Source of the DNA: Streptomyces sp. RFCAC02
GTDB lineage: Bacteria; Actinomycetota; Actinomycetes; Streptomycetales; Streptomycetaceae
NCBI RefSeq assembly: GCF_004193175.1
Contig: NZ_SAUH01000001.1
Coordinates: 4,373,501-4,437,500, forward strand
Direction of reading: 5' to 3'
DNA: 64,000 nt
Shown: one piece after another, positions 50,251 to 59,353 of the stretch
How the letters are laid out: the number at the start of each line of letters is the position of its first letter
Position numbering within the stretch: the first letter of the stretch is position 1
Notes under the pieces: model-generated
Told to the model about the DNA's origin: nothing
The model's input: the letters and a program-made list of their open reading frames with translations, nothing else
Databases searched by the model: none
Made by a program: the position numbers and the translations under genes

Positions 50251-51264
50251 ATGAGAACCGCCGAACTCGGCCGCACCGGCCACCACGTCAGCGAACTCGC
50301 CCTCGGCTGCATGCTCATGGGCACCCGGATCGACGAGACGACCTCCCACGCCATCCTCGACCGCTACGCCGCGGACGGCGGCACGTTCCTCGACACGGCC
50401 GACTGCTACGCCTGGTGGGGTCGGCGCGACAGCGACGGCGGGGAGAGCGAGGAGGTGATCGGCCGCTGGCTCACCCGTGGCGGGCGGCGCGACGACGTCT
50501 TCCTCGCCACCAAGGGCAGTGCCCTGCTCGCCTCGCTCGACGGCGTGTGGGGCGAGGGGGACGAGCCGGTGTGGGAGGCGTCCCACCGCAACGGCTACGT
50601 GGGCGCGGGCGGGGACACGCTGCGCCACTCGCTCGACGCGAGTCTGCGCCGCCTCCGCACCGACCACGTGGACCTCTACTACGTGCACGTCGACGACCGG
50701 GCGACGCCGCTCGAGGAGACGCTGGAAGCGCTCGCCGGCCTGGTCGAGGCGGGGAAGACCCGGTACATCGGCTGGTCGAACGTCAGCACCTGGCGCCTGG
50801 AGCGCATCCGCGCCCTGTGCGAGCGCCACGGCTGGCCGACGCCCGTCGCCCTCCAGCAGCAGCACTCCTACCTGCGCCGCCGCCCCGGCCTCGACCACGT
50901 GTCCATCGTGGACGAGGCGCAGCTCGACTACCTGCGCGCCCACGACGACCTCACGCTCGTCGCGTACTCGCCGATCCTGAAGGGCGTCTACGACCGCCCG
51001 GAGCGCCGCGCCGGATTCCACGCGATCGAGCCGTACGCGGGCCCCGACACGGACGCGCGCCTCGCCGTGCTTGACGAGGTCGCGCAGGAGGCCGGGGCGA
51101 CACCGGGACAGACGGTGCTGGCGTGGCTGCTGAGCCGCCGCGACCCGCGCTGCGTCCCGCTGGTGGGCCCGCGGACGCTCGACCAGTACGTCTCGGCCGC
51201 CCGCGCGACGGACCTGACGCTGACCCCGGAACAGCTCGCCCGCCTGGACGCCGCGGGGGTGTGA
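50251..51264 (+). CDS. Aldo/keto reductase
   Basis: 337 aa from ATG 50251. TAELGRTGHHVSELALGCMLMG, catalytic tetrad region FLDTADCYAWWG (Asp, Tyr), DVFLATKGS (Lys) and DLYYVHVDD (His), then VLAWLLSRRDPRCVPLVGPRTLDQY for NADP(H) binding. AKR superfamily, reducing carbonyls with NADPH. Substrate unknown. An upstream in-frame extension to 50101 is unlikely. Confidence 0.93.
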   Translation: MRTAELGRTGHHVSELALGCMLMGTRIDETTSHAILDRYAADGGTFLDTADCYAWWGRRDSDGGESEEVIGRWLTRGGRRDDVFLATKGSALLASLDGVWGEGDEPVWEASHRNGYVGAGGDTLRHSLDASLRRLRTDHVDLYYVHVDDRATPLEETLEALAGLVEAGKTRYIGWSNVSTWRLERIRALCERHGWPTPVALQQQHSYLRRRPGLDHVSIVDEAQLDYLRAHDDLTLVAYSPILKGVYDRPERRAGFHAIEPYAGPDTDARLAVLDEVAQEAGATPGQTVLAWLLSRRDPRCVPLVGPRTLDQYVSAARATDLTLTPEQLARLDAAGV

Positions 51265-51282
51265 CCGGGGACGCCGGCCGGG

Positions 51283-51314
51283 CCGCCGGGCCACCCGGTC
51301 GGGTGGCCCGGCGG
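51283..51314. terminator. Bidirectional terminator between AKR and terD
   Basis: CCGCCGGGCCACCC (51283-51296) and GGGTGGCCCGGCGG (51301-51314) are perfect 14-bp arms around a GGTC loop, centrally placed between convergent genes. Confidence 0.85.
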
Positions 51315-51318
51315 TCGG

Positions 51319-51894
51319 TCACACGTTGACGCCGTAGTCGGACGCGATGCCCGCGAGACCGGCCGCGTACCCCTGGCCGACCGCGCGGAACTTCCACTCC
51401 GTGCCGTGCCGGTACAGCTCACCGAAGATCATCGCGGTCTCGGTCGCCGCGTCCTCGCTGAGGTCGTACCGGGCGATCTCGGCGCCGCCGTTCTGGTTCA
51501 CCACACGGATGAACGCGTTCTTCACCTGGCCGAAGCTCTGCCCCCGGTTGTCGGCGTCGTAGATCGACACCGGGAAGACGATGCTCGTGATCTCCGCGGG
51601 CACGCCGGCGAGGTCCACCTTGATGACCTCGTCGTCGCCCTCGCCCTCACCGGTCAGGTTGTCGCCGGCGTGCTCGACCGAGCCGTCGGGGCTGCGCAGG
51701 TTGTTGAAGAAGACGAAGTGCTGGTCCGACGCCACCTTGCCGCCGCTCGTGCACAGCAGGGCGCTGGCGTCCAGGTCGTAGTCGACACCGGTGGTGGTCC
51801 GTACGTCCCAGCCCAGACCGACCAGCACCGCCGTCAGGCCGGGCGCCTCCTTCGTCAGCGAGACGTTGCCGCCCTTGGACAGGGAAACTCCCAT
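51319..51894 (-). CDS. terD: TerD-family calcium-binding stress protein
   Basis: 191 aa, full length. [20 protein letters not shown] opens as in all TerD proteins; calcium motifs [10 protein letters not shown] and DEVIKVDL with GEGEGDDE, then [25 protein letters not shown]. Associated with tellurite resistance and general stress, and in Streptomyces with development. RBS AAGGAGGAGAG. Divergent from the BlaI gene; TAGATT of its possible promoter overlaps the inverted repeat 51971-51986. Confidence 0.95.
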   Translation of the reverse strand: MGVSLSKGGNVSLTKEAPGLTAVLVGLGWDVRTTTGVDYDLDASALLCTSGGKVASDQHFVFFNNLRSPDGSVEHAGDNLTGEGEGDDEVIKVDLAGVPAEITSIVFPVSIYDADNRGQSFGQVKNAFIRVVNQNGGAEIARYDLSEDAATETAMIFGELYRHGTEWKFRAVGQGYAAGLAGIASDYGVNV

Positions 51895-51970
51895 GCTCTC
51901 CTCCTTGGTCCGCCGCGGCCTTGGAAGTCCGCGCTCAGGCGCTGCGGCGGCCGTCGGCCGCCGCCGTGAA

Positions 51971-51986
51971 TCTACAACAGCGTAGA
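51971..51986. promoter_or_regulatory. BlaI-type operator, copy 1
   Basis: TCTAC-AACAGC-GTAGA: exact 5-bp arms with a 6-base spacer, 67 bases before the blaI ATG and 77 before the terD start. Another TCTAC-N6-GTAGA lies at 53524-53539. BlaI/MecI/CopY repressors bind TACA-type inverted repeats of this kind, and typically control their own gene. Confidence 0.7.
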
Positions 51987-52052
51987 AGAAGCGAGGGTCG
52001 CGGAAACCCTCCCCCGGTACGATATTCGGCGCCGGTCAGGGAGGTGAGGGAC

Positions 52053-52505
52053 ATGACGGAACCGGACGGCACGGCCGACCGCCCCCGGCGCCGCGCCCAG
52101 GGCGAGCTGGAGGCGCAGGTCCTCTCCGCGCTCGGCCAGGCCCCCGGCCCCGCCACCGCCGCCTGGGTGCAAGAGCGGCTCGGCGGCGGACTCGCCTACA
52201 CCACCGTCGTCACCATCCTCACGCGCCTGCGCGCCAAGGGCGCCGTCACCAGGGAACGGGCCGGCCGCTCCTTCGCCTGGACGCCGGCCGCCGACGTCGC
52301 CGGCCTCGCCGCGTTCCGCATGCGCCGCGTCCTGGAGAGCGAGACGGACCGGCACGCCGTCCTCGCCAGCTTCGTCAGCGCCCTCGGGCCGGACGACGAG
52401 GCGCTGCTGCGCGCGCTCCTGACCGACGCGGCCACCCTCGTGGACGGCGGGACCGCGGACGGCCGGCCCGGGCCCGAGGGGCGCCGTCCGGAGGGCGGGG
52501 GCTGA
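52053..52505 (+). CDS. BlaI/MecI/CopY-family repressor
   Basis: 150 aa from ATG 52053, with GGAGGTGAGGG upstream. Winged helix: LEAQVLSALGQAPGPATAAWVQERLGGGLAYTTVVTILTRLRAKGAVTRERAGRSFAWTP. The C-terminal dimerisation and cleavage region continues to a Gly/Pro-rich tail. These repressors are inactivated by proteolysis through a partner M56 protein, encoded four bases downstream. Confidence 0.93.
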   Translation: MTEPDGTADRPRRRAQGELEAQVLSALGQAPGPATAAWVQERLGGGLAYTTVVTILTRLRAKGAVTRERAGRSFAWTPAADVAGLAAFRMRRVLESETDRHAVLASFVSALGPDDEALLRALLTDAATLVDGGTADGRPGPEGRRPEGGG

Positions 52506-52509
52506 CGCG

Positions 52510-53466
52510 ATGGGCGTGTTCGTGCTGCTGCCGCTGGTCCTGCCGCTGACCGCCTGGCCCATGGCCCGCATCGCGGAGGTCCACCTCGCCCCGCGCCACG
52601 CCACCGCGCTCCTGACGGCCGTCGCCGCCGTCCTCGCCGTCTCCAGCACCCTGTGCCTCGCGCTGCTGATGGTCGTCGGCACCGCCCAGCTCCCCGGCAA
52701 CCCCCTCCCCGACGCCTGGTCCGACCCGCAGGTGCGGGCCGCCGTCCCCCTGGAGGGGGTCGCGGGCGCCGCCGCCATCCCCGCGCTCCTCGCGGTCGCC
52801 GCGGCGGGCGCGCACGCCCTGTGGCGCCACCACCGGCTCCGCCGCCGCGCGGCCCGCGCCCTGGCCGCCGTCCCGGGACAGGCGCGCATCGCCGTCCTGC
52901 CCGACGACCTGCCGTACGCGTACGCCGTGCCGGGCCGCCCCGGCGGACACGGCCGCATGGTCGTCTCCAGCGGCCTGCTGGCCCGCCTCGACGCGCGGGA
53001 ACGCCGCGCGCTGATCGCCCACGAGCACGCCCACCTCGCCGGACGCCACCACCGCCACCTGCTCATCACGCAGCTCGCCGCACGCGCCAACCCGTTCCTG
53101 CGGCCCCTGCGCACCGCCGTCGCCTACACCACGGAACGGTGGGCCGACGAGGACGCCGCGCGCGCCGTCGGCGACCGCCGCGCCGTCGCACGGGCCATCG
53201 GCAAGGCGGCCCTGGCGTCGCACGGCGCCGGCGGGCGCGGCCTCCCGCCCGCGCACTCGCCGGCCTTCGCCGCGCCGGGTCCCGTGCCCCGCCGCGTCGC
53301 CGCCCTGCTCGGCCCGGTCCCCGCCGACCGCCGCTGGCCCCCCGCCCACAGCGCCGCCGGCCTCGCCGCCTGGGCCGCCGCCGCGGGCACGGCGGCGTCC
53401 GCCCTGTCAGCAGCCAACGCCGCCGTCACGCTCCTGCTCGTCCTGAAGGCGGCGACCCCGCTCTGA
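52510..53466 (+). CDS. M56-family membrane metallopeptidase
   Basis: 318 aa. Membrane helices at both ends and around residues 85-105; zinc motif H171-EHA-H175 in LIAHEHAHLAGRHH, with the later acidic W-A-D-E-D-A-A as third ligand. It corresponds to the protease part of BlaR1/MecR1 without the C-terminal penicillin-binding sensor, the usual actinobacterial form. It would cleave or inactivate the BlaI repressor on an unknown signal. Gene order blaI-M56 as in bla/mec systems. Confidence 0.93.
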   Translation: MGVFVLLPLVLPLTAWPMARIAEVHLAPRHATALLTAVAAVLAVSSTLCLALLMVVGTAQLPGNPLPDAWSDPQVRAAVPLEGVAGAAAIPALLAVAAAGAHALWRHHRLRRRAARALAAVPGQARIAVLPDDLPYAYAVPGRPGGHGRMVVSSGLLARLDARERRALIAHEHAHLAGRHHRHLLITQLAARANPFLRPLRTAVAYTTERWADEDAARAVGDRRAVARAIGKAALASHGAGGRGLPPAHSPAFAAPGPVPRRVAALLGPVPADRRWPPAHSAAGLAAWAAAAGTAASALSAANAAVTLLLVLKAATPL

Positions 53467-53523
53467 CACGCCGGGGGCCATCCGCGCGAACTCGTGCCCG
53501 CCGACGGTTGGCAGCCGCCACCA

Positions 53524-53539
53524 TCTACGGCACTGTAGA
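53524..53539. promoter_or_regulatory. BlaI-type operator, copy 2
   Basis: TCTAC-GGCACT-GTAGA repeats the copy-1 architecture exactly (5-bp arms, 6-base spacer) 58 bases after the M56 gene and 237 bases before the CNNM start at 53776. Suggests that the BlaI regulon includes the CNNM operon. Confidence 0.65.
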
Positions 53540-53775
53540 ACCCGGCCGCGGCGGTCGGGCCGCCCCGCCGCCCCCTCGGCCCGCGGTCGCACAGCCCGCT
53601 TCGGCCCCCTGTGCACCGTTTGCCAATCCTTTACGATGGGGTCACTCGAACGACCCCCCAGCCCAGAAGGAGCCCGGTCCCGCACGATGGACGAGCCTCC
53701 CAGTACCCACCGTGTCACCCCCGACCGCCGCCGCCCGCAGCGCGAGGAGACCCGCGAGGAGAGCGGGGTGACGGG

Positions 53776-55104
53776 GTGACCGAGGTTCTGCTGCTGCTGT
53801 TGGCCCTCGCCCTGACCCTGGCCTGCGCGCTCTTCGTCGCGGCCGAATTCTCGCTGACCACGGTCGAGCGCGCCGACCTGGAACGCGCCGCCGAATCCGG
53901 CGACCGGCGCGCCGCCGGCGCGCTGACCGCCGTGCGGCGCCTCACGTTCCAGCTCTCCGGCGCCCAGCTCGGCATCACGGTGACCTCCCTGGTCATCGGC
54001 ATGCTCGCCGAACCCGCCCTCGCCACGCTGCTGCGCCCCGCGATCGGCGCCACCGGCCTGCCCGACGGCGTCGCGGGGCCCCTGGCCGTCGCGCTCGGCG
54101 TGGCCCTGTCGACGGTCGTGCTCATGGTGATCGGCGAGCTGGTCCCCAAGAACTGGGCCATCTCCCGCCCCCTGACCGTCGCGAAGGCGGTCGCCGCCCC
54201 CCAGCGGGGCTTCACGGCGGCCTTCGCACCGTTCATCCGCCATCTCAACGACACGGCGAACCGCCTCGTACGGCGCGCCGGCCTGGAACCGGCGGAGGAG
54301 CTGGCCTCGGCCCGCACCCCCCAGGAACTCATCGCCCTCGCGCGCCACTCGGCCGCCGAGGGCGTTCTTCCCCCCGACTCCGCCGAACTGTTCGTCCGCA
54401 CCCTCCACCTCGGCGAACTCACCGCCGAGAACGTCATGACCCCCCGTATCGACGTCCACGCGCTGCACGTCTCGGCCACCGCCGCCGACGCGGCGAACCT
54501 GACGCTCGCCACCGGCCTGTCCCGCTTCCCCGTCCACCGCGACGGCCTCGACGACATCGCCGGCGTCGTGAACATCAAGGATGTCCTCGCCCTGGACGAG
54601 GGCGCCCGCGCCGGCACCCCCGTGTCGGCCCTCATGACCGAGGCCCTCCTCGTCCCCGACAGCGTGCCGGTGGACCGCCTCCTCGACCAGCTCAGGGGCA
54701 CCCGCTCCCTCGCCGTCGTCGTGGACGAGTACGGCGGCACCGCCGGCGTCGTCACCCTGGAGGACATCGTCGAGGAGGTCGTCGGCGAGGTCCGCGACGA
54801 GCACGACCCCGCCGAGGCCCCCGACCTCGCCACACTCGGCACCGGCACCTGGGAGGCGGACGGCGGCATCCGCGTCGACCAGCTCGCCGCGATGGGCCTG
54901 GCCGTGCCGGACGGCCCGTACGAGACGGTCGCGGGGCTCGTGGCCACCCTCCTCGCCCGCATACCGGCGGCCGGGGACACCGTCGAGGTGGCGGGCCGGC
55001 GCCTGACCGTCCTGTCCACCGCGCACCACCGTGCCGACCGGGTCCGCATCGACACGCTCCAGCCGACCCCCACCACTCCGGACCACGCGGGTGATGCCCG
55101 ATGA
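53776..55104 (+). CDS. CNNM/CBS-domain membrane protein (hemolysin C/CorC family)
   Basis: 442 aa from GTG 53776. CNNM transmembrane domain (VLLLLLALALTLACALFVAAEFSL, QLGITVTSLVIGMLAEP, VVLMVIGELVPKNWAI), paired CBS (NVMTPRIDVHALHV, LSRFPVHRDGLDDIAGVVNIKDVL) and C-terminal CorC/HlyC domain (VVDEYGGTAGVVTLEDIVEEVVGEVRDE). Linked to Mg2+ or Na+ transport. In an operon with its paralogue: stop and next ATG overlap (ATGA). A BlaI-type repeat lies upstream. Confidence 0.93.
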   Translation: MTEVLLLLLALALTLACALFVAAEFSLTTVERADLERAAESGDRRAAGALTAVRRLTFQLSGAQLGITVTSLVIGMLAEPALATLLRPAIGATGLPDGVAGPLAVALGVALSTVVLMVIGELVPKNWAISRPLTVAKAVAAPQRGFTAAFAPFIRHLNDTANRLVRRAGLEPAEELASARTPQELIALARHSAAEGVLPPDSAELFVRTLHLGELTAENVMTPRIDVHALHVSATAADAANLTLATGLSRFPVHRDGLDDIAGVVNIKDVLALDEGARAGTPVSALMTEALLVPDSVPVDRLLDQLRGTRSLAVVVDEYGGTAGVVTLEDIVEEVVGEVRDEHDPAEAPDLATLGTGTWEADGGIRVDQLAAMGLAVPDGPYETVAGLVATLLARIPAAGDTVEVAGRRLTVLSTAHHRADRVRIDTLQPTPTTPDHAGDAR

Positions 55105-56126
55105 TCGCGTTCCAACTGGCCATCGGCGCGCTCACCCTGGTGACGAACGCCTTCTTCGTCGGCGCCGAGTTCGCCCTGATCTCCGTGCGCCGCGACCAGA
55201 TCGAGCCGCGCGCGCAGGCGGGGGAGCGGAGCGCCCGCACCGTCCTGTGGGCGCTGAAGCACCTGTCGGCCATGCTCGCCACGGCGCAGCTCGGCATCAC
55301 GGTGTCCTCGCTGGTCCTGGGCGCCGTCGCCGAACCGGCCATCGTCCACCTCCTCGAACCGGCCTTCGACGCCGTCGGCATGCCGCACCCGCTGGTCCAC
55401 CCGATCGCGTTCGCCATCGCGCTGGCCCTCGCGACGTACGCGCACATGCTGTTCGGCGAGATGGTCCCGAAGAACATCGCCCTGGCCGCGCCCGAGCGCG
55501 CCGCGCTGCTCCTCGGCCCGCCCCTGGTGGGCGTGACGCGCGCGCTGCGTCCGTTCGTCTTCGGCATCAACGCCTTCGCGAACGCCCTGCTGCGTCTGCT
55601 GAAGGTCGAGCCGAAGGACGAGGTGGCGTCCGTCTTCACCGACGACGAGCTGGCCCGCATCGTGCAGGACTCCAGCGACGCGGGCCTGCTGGAGGCGGGT
55701 GAGAGCGAGCGCCTGCGGGTCGCCCTGTCCCTCGGCACGCGCAACGTCGCCGAGCTGGTCGTCCCCCTCGGCCGCATGGTGACGGTCGACCACCGCGTGA
55801 CCCCGCGCCGCCTGGAGCGCGCGGCCGCCGCGTCGGGCTACTCGCGCTTCCCGGTGACCGGGCCGGGTCACACGGTGCTGGGCTTCCTCCATGTGAAGGA
55901 CGCCCTGGAGGCACCGGCCCGCGACCGGCCGTTCCCCCGGGAGGCGCTGCACCCGGTGATCCGCATCACGCCGAGCACGCCGCTCGACGACGCCCTCACC
56001 GCGATGCGCGCGGCGTCCACGCACCTCGCCGCCGTCACGAGCGACAAGGGCGCGCTGCTCGGGTTCGTGACCATGGAGGACGTGCTGACGGAACTGGTCG
56101 GCCCGCCGACCGCCCCGGCGGCCTGA
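55101..56126 (+). CDS. Second CNNM/CBS-domain membrane protein
   Basis: 341 aa, ATG overlaps the upstream stop. CNNM domain (ALTLVTNAFFVGAEFALISVRRDQIE, TAQLGITVSSLVLGAVAEPAI, MLFGEMVPKNIAL), one CBS pair (GYSRFPVTGPGHTVLGFLHVKDAL ... LLGFVTMEDVLTELVGP); it lacks the CorC/HlyC tail of its neighbour. Such tandem pairs are common in actinobacteria and probably form heteromers. Confidence 0.93.
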   Translation: MIAFQLAIGALTLVTNAFFVGAEFALISVRRDQIEPRAQAGERSARTVLWALKHLSAMLATAQLGITVSSLVLGAVAEPAIVHLLEPAFDAVGMPHPLVHPIAFAIALALATYAHMLFGEMVPKNIALAAPERAALLLGPPLVGVTRALRPFVFGINAFANALLRLLKVEPKDEVASVFTDDELARIVQDSSDAGLLEAGESERLRVALSLGTRNVAELVVPLGRMVTVDHRVTPRRLERAAAASGYSRFPVTGPGHTVLGFLHVKDALEAPARDRPFPREALHPVIRITPSTPLDDALTAMRAASTHLAAVTSDKGALLGFVTMEDVLTELVGPPTAPAA

Positions 56127-56189
56127 CGCCGGCACGGGCGGCCCCCGCCGCGGGGCCGCCCGTGCGTGCGCGGGCGCATCATGGGAGGC

Positions 56190-57023
56190 ATGCCCGAAGG
56201 AGACACCGTCCGGCACACCGCCGACCGCCTGGGGGCCGCGCTCACCGGCCGCCGGCTGGTCCGTGCCGAGCTGCGCGTCCCCCGGCACGCGACCGCCGAC
56301 CTGCGCGGCCGTACGGTCCTGGACGTGACGCCGCGCGGCAAGCACCTCCTCACCCGGCTCGACGGCGGCCTCACCCTCCACTCGCACCTGCGGATGACCG
56401 GCGCCTGGCGGGTCCACCCCGCCGGCCGCGGCTTCTCCGGCGGCCCGGCGCACGAGATCCGCGCGATCCTCGGCACGGCCGACGCCACCGCCGTCGGCTA
56501 CCGCCTGCCCGTCCTCGACCTCGTGCGCACCGCGGACGAGCACCGGCTCGTCGGACACCTCGGCCCCGACCTGCTGGGTCCCGACTGGGACGCGGCCGAG
56601 GCGCGCCGCCGGCTGCTGGCCGACCCGGACCGGCCCGTCGGCGACGCGCTCCTCGACCAGCGCAGTCTGGCCGGTGTCGGCAACGTCTTCATGAACGAGC
56701 TGTGCTTCCTCGCCCGCGTCACTCCCTGGCTGCCGGCGGGCCTGCTCCCCGACCCGGACGCCCTGCTCGCCGACGCGTGGCGGCTCCTGGACGCCAACCG
56801 CGGCGGCGGCCCCCGTACGACGACCGGCCCGGAGACCGTGGCGCGGTCCGGGCGGCGCCTGTACGTCTACGGCGCGGCCGGGCGGCCGTGCGCGCGGTGC
56901 CGCACCGCGATCCGGGTCGCGTACGGGGAGCCGGCCGGCGGGCACCGGCGGCCCGCGTACTGGTGCCCCCGCTGCCAGCAGGGGCCGGCCCCCGGCGGCC
57001 GGGCGCAGCGGCCGGCCGCCTGA
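56190..57023 (+). CDS. Nei-type formamidopyrimidine/endonuclease VIII DNA glycosylase
   Basis: 277 aa. The start must be ATG 56190, because the product needs Pro2 as Schiff-base nucleophile and Glu3 (MPEGDTVRHTADRL). H2TH region RSLAGVGNVFMNELCFLA; C-terminal zinc finger with CARCRTAIRV and YWCPRCQQ. It excises oxidised bases and cuts abasic sites. Mycobacterial Nei2-like in sequence. No other start between it and the CNNM gene is needed. Confidence 0.93.
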   Translation: MPEGDTVRHTADRLGAALTGRRLVRAELRVPRHATADLRGRTVLDVTPRGKHLLTRLDGGLTLHSHLRMTGAWRVHPAGRGFSGGPAHEIRAILGTADATAVGYRLPVLDLVRTADEHRLVGHLGPDLLGPDWDAAEARRRLLADPDRPVGDALLDQRSLAGVGNVFMNELCFLARVTPWLPAGLLPDPDALLADAWRLLDANRGGGPRTTTGPETVARSGRRLYVYGAAGRPCARCRTAIRVAYGEPAGGHRRPAYWCPRCQQGPAPGGRAQRPAA

Positions 57024-57159
57024 CCCGGGCCGCTCATCTGTCCGATTCCGGGCGTATCCCCGTTCGGGGCGGGCTCGTTGGGCATGGACGTACCCCACCG
57101 CGCTCACCGCCCACCGTTCCACGCCCCAGCGGACCGCACCGCCCGAGGGAGTCCATCAG

Positions 57160-59157
57160 GTGAAACGCAAGAGCACCCCGTCCCCCGACCCCGCCGACGG
57201 CCGCCACTCCGACGCGGAGGTCTCCGCCTCGGAACGCGAGCTGTTCGGCGGCCCCCTCGTCTACGACACGTCCTGGGCGCGCCACGAGGAGGAGCGGCAC
57301 CGCCTCGGCCTGCGGGCGATGGCCGCCGGCATGCCCCGGCTGATCACCACGGCGGCCGGCCTCGCGTGGCACGCCGACCGCCGCCTCACCCTCGCCGTCG
57401 TCGCGGCCGAGCTGGGCCGGGGCGTCGCCCAGGCGCTCGGCCTCGTCGGCGTCAACAGCGTCCTCGCCAGCCTGCTGGCCGGCGGCGACATCACCGACCG
57501 CCTGCGGGACGCCCTGCCCGCCCTCACGTTCGTCTGCGTGACCGCCGTCATCGGCACGCTGCTCGGCGCCCTGTCCACGGTGGCGGGCGGCCCGCTGAAG
57601 CCCCGTGTCGAACGCATCGCGCGCGAGCGGTACCTGCGGCGCGCGTACCAGGTCGAGATGGCGGCCATGGAGGACGACGAGTTCCACCGCCTGCTCGACT
57701 CGGCGCAGTACGGGGCCGTGTCCGCCCGCGACATGATCGGCCACTGCGTGGCCGTGCTCACCGCGCTGATCTCCATCACCGCCGCGGGGACCATTCTCAC
57801 GGCGCTGCACCCGGTGCTGCTCCCCATGCTGCTGCTCATCGTGGTGCCCCGGGCCGCGGCCACCCTGACCGTCGCGCGCCGCAAGTACCGCAGCTTCCAC
57901 CGCTGGGTGCAGCACAACCGGGCGGCGCAGACCCTCGCGCACCTCCTCACCGACACGGAGGCCGCGTCCGAGATCCGGGTGCACGGCGCCGGCCCGTACC
58001 TCCTGCGGCACTTCCGCGGCATGTCCCTCAGCCAGGAGCGCGAACAGGCCCGCCTCGCCCGCCTCGACGCCCGTACCGGCCTGGTCGCCGCCGCCTGCAC
58101 GGGCGCGGCCACCGCCGGGATCTACGCGGTGCTCGGCGGCCTGCTGTGGTCGGGCGCCATGGCGCTGGCCGCCGCCGGCACGGCCGTCCTCGCCATCCGC
58201 ACGGGCACGGGCCAGCTCGACAGCCTGGTCAGCCGCGTCACCTCGCTCCACGAGGAGTCCCTGTACGTCGGCGACCTCGACCGGCTCCTCACCGAGTCCG
58301 CCGACCGCCGCATCCCGGAGGGCGGCTCGCCGCTGCCCGCGGCGGTCGACGCCGTCACCTTCGAGAACGTGACGTTCGGCTACCCCGGCGGCGACGGCCC
58401 GCCCGCGCTGCGGGACGTGTCGCTGACGATCCCCGTCGGGCGCGGCGCGGTCGTCGCCCTCGTCGGCGAGAACGGGTCGGGCAAGAGCACGCTCGCCAAG
58501 CTCCTGTGCGGCCTGTACCTGCCGACGTCGGGAACCATCCGCTGGGACGGTCACGACGCGGCGGCGCTCGACCGGCAGGCCGTCTTCGACCGGTGCGCGA
58601 TCGTCCACCAGGACCACTTCCGCTGGCCGATGACCGCGCGCGTCAATGTCGCGATCTCGCGCAGCGACCGCCCCGTCTGTGACGAGCGCCTCGCGGCGTC
58701 CGTCGAGCACGCCGGGCTCGGTGGTCTCCTCGCGGAGCTGCCGCGTGGCTGGGACACCCTGCTGTCGCGCCGTTTCCAGGGCGGGCACCAGCTCTCGGGC
58801 GGGCAGTGGCAGCGGCTCGGCATCGCCCGCGCCCACTACCGTGACGCGCCGCTCCTCGTCGTGGACGAGCCGACGGCCGCGCTCGACGCGAAGGCGGAGC
58901 AGCGCGTCTTCGACCAGATCCGCGCGCTCGCCGACGGCGGGCGGACGATCGTGCTGATCACCCACCGCATGGCGTCCGTGCGGCACGCGGACCTCGTGCA
59001 CGTCCTGCACGAGGGGCGGCTCGTCGAGTCGGGCACCCCGGAGGCGCTGCTGACGCTCGGTGGCCACTACCGGACGCTGCACGACATCCAGGCGGCGCAG
59101 TTCCGCCCGGTGGAGTCCGCCGCCGCGCAGGTACCGGCGGAGAGCGACGTGTCGTAG
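57160..59157 (+). CDS. ABC transporter, fused permease and ATP-binding domains
   Basis: 665 aa from GTG 57160 (GAGGGAG upstream). N-terminal cytoplasmic tail, six-helix exporter domain (about 60-360), then the NBD with Walker A VGENGSGKSTLAKLL, Q-loop VHQDHFRWPM, signature QLSGGQWQRLGIARA, Walker B LLVVDEPTAALD and H-loop ITHRMASV. A half-transporter forming homodimers. Cargo unknown; exporters of this group export peptides, lipids or drugs. No obvious operon partner. Confidence 0.92.
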   Translation: MKRKSTPSPDPADGRHSDAEVSASERELFGGPLVYDTSWARHEEERHRLGLRAMAAGMPRLITTAAGLAWHADRRLTLAVVAAELGRGVAQALGLVGVNSVLASLLAGGDITDRLRDALPALTFVCVTAVIGTLLGALSTVAGGPLKPRVERIARERYLRRAYQVEMAAMEDDEFHRLLDSAQYGAVSARDMIGHCVAVLTALISITAAGTILTALHPVLLPMLLLIVVPRAAATLTVARRKYRSFHRWVQHNRAAQTLAHLLTDTEAASEIRVHGAGPYLLRHFRGMSLSQEREQARLARLDARTGLVAAACTGAATAGIYAVLGGLLWSGAMALAAAGTAVLAIRTGTGQLDSLVSRVTSLHEESLYVGDLDRLLTESADRRIPEGGSPLPAAVDAVTFENVTFGYPGGDGPPALRDVSLTIPVGRGAVVALVGENGSGKSTLAKLLCGLYLPTSGTIRWDGHDAAALDRQAVFDRCAIVHQDHFRWPMTARVNVAISRSDRPVCDERLAASVEHAGLGGLLAELPRGWDTLLSRRFQGGHQLSGGQWQRLGIARAHYRDAPLLVVDEPTAALDAKAEQRVFDQIRALADGGRTIVLITHRMASVRHADLVHVLHEGRLVESGTPEALLTLGGHYRTLHDIQAAQFRPVESAAAQVPAESDVS

Positions 59158-59304
59158 CCGTCCGGGCCGCGCCCCGCCGGCCGGGGGCACCCCCTGTCCG
59201 GGTGGGTGACCGTGCCGGCGGGCGGGGCGCGGGGTCGGTGTGCCGGTGCGTCAGGGCATCAGGACCGAGTCGATCACCTCGAAGGACGTGCCGGATCCCG
59301 ACAT

Positions 59305-59323
59305 GCGGGGGTGCCGCCCCCGC
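59305..59323. terminator. Hairpin between ABC transporter and GH15 genes
   Basis: GCGGGGG (59305-59311) and CCCCCGC (59317-59323) pair around TGCCG, in the 196-base gap between convergent genes. Most of that gap shows no other feature. Confidence 0.55.
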
Positions 59324-59353
59324 CGCCCCGGCGGATCGGTCCGCGTCCGGCGG

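Noticed and set aside
59251..59304. 17-aa minus-strand frame MSGSGTSFEVIDSVLMP downstream of the GH15 gene, RiPP-like in size
   Set aside because: No ribosome-binding site, no leader pattern and no modification enzyme nearby.
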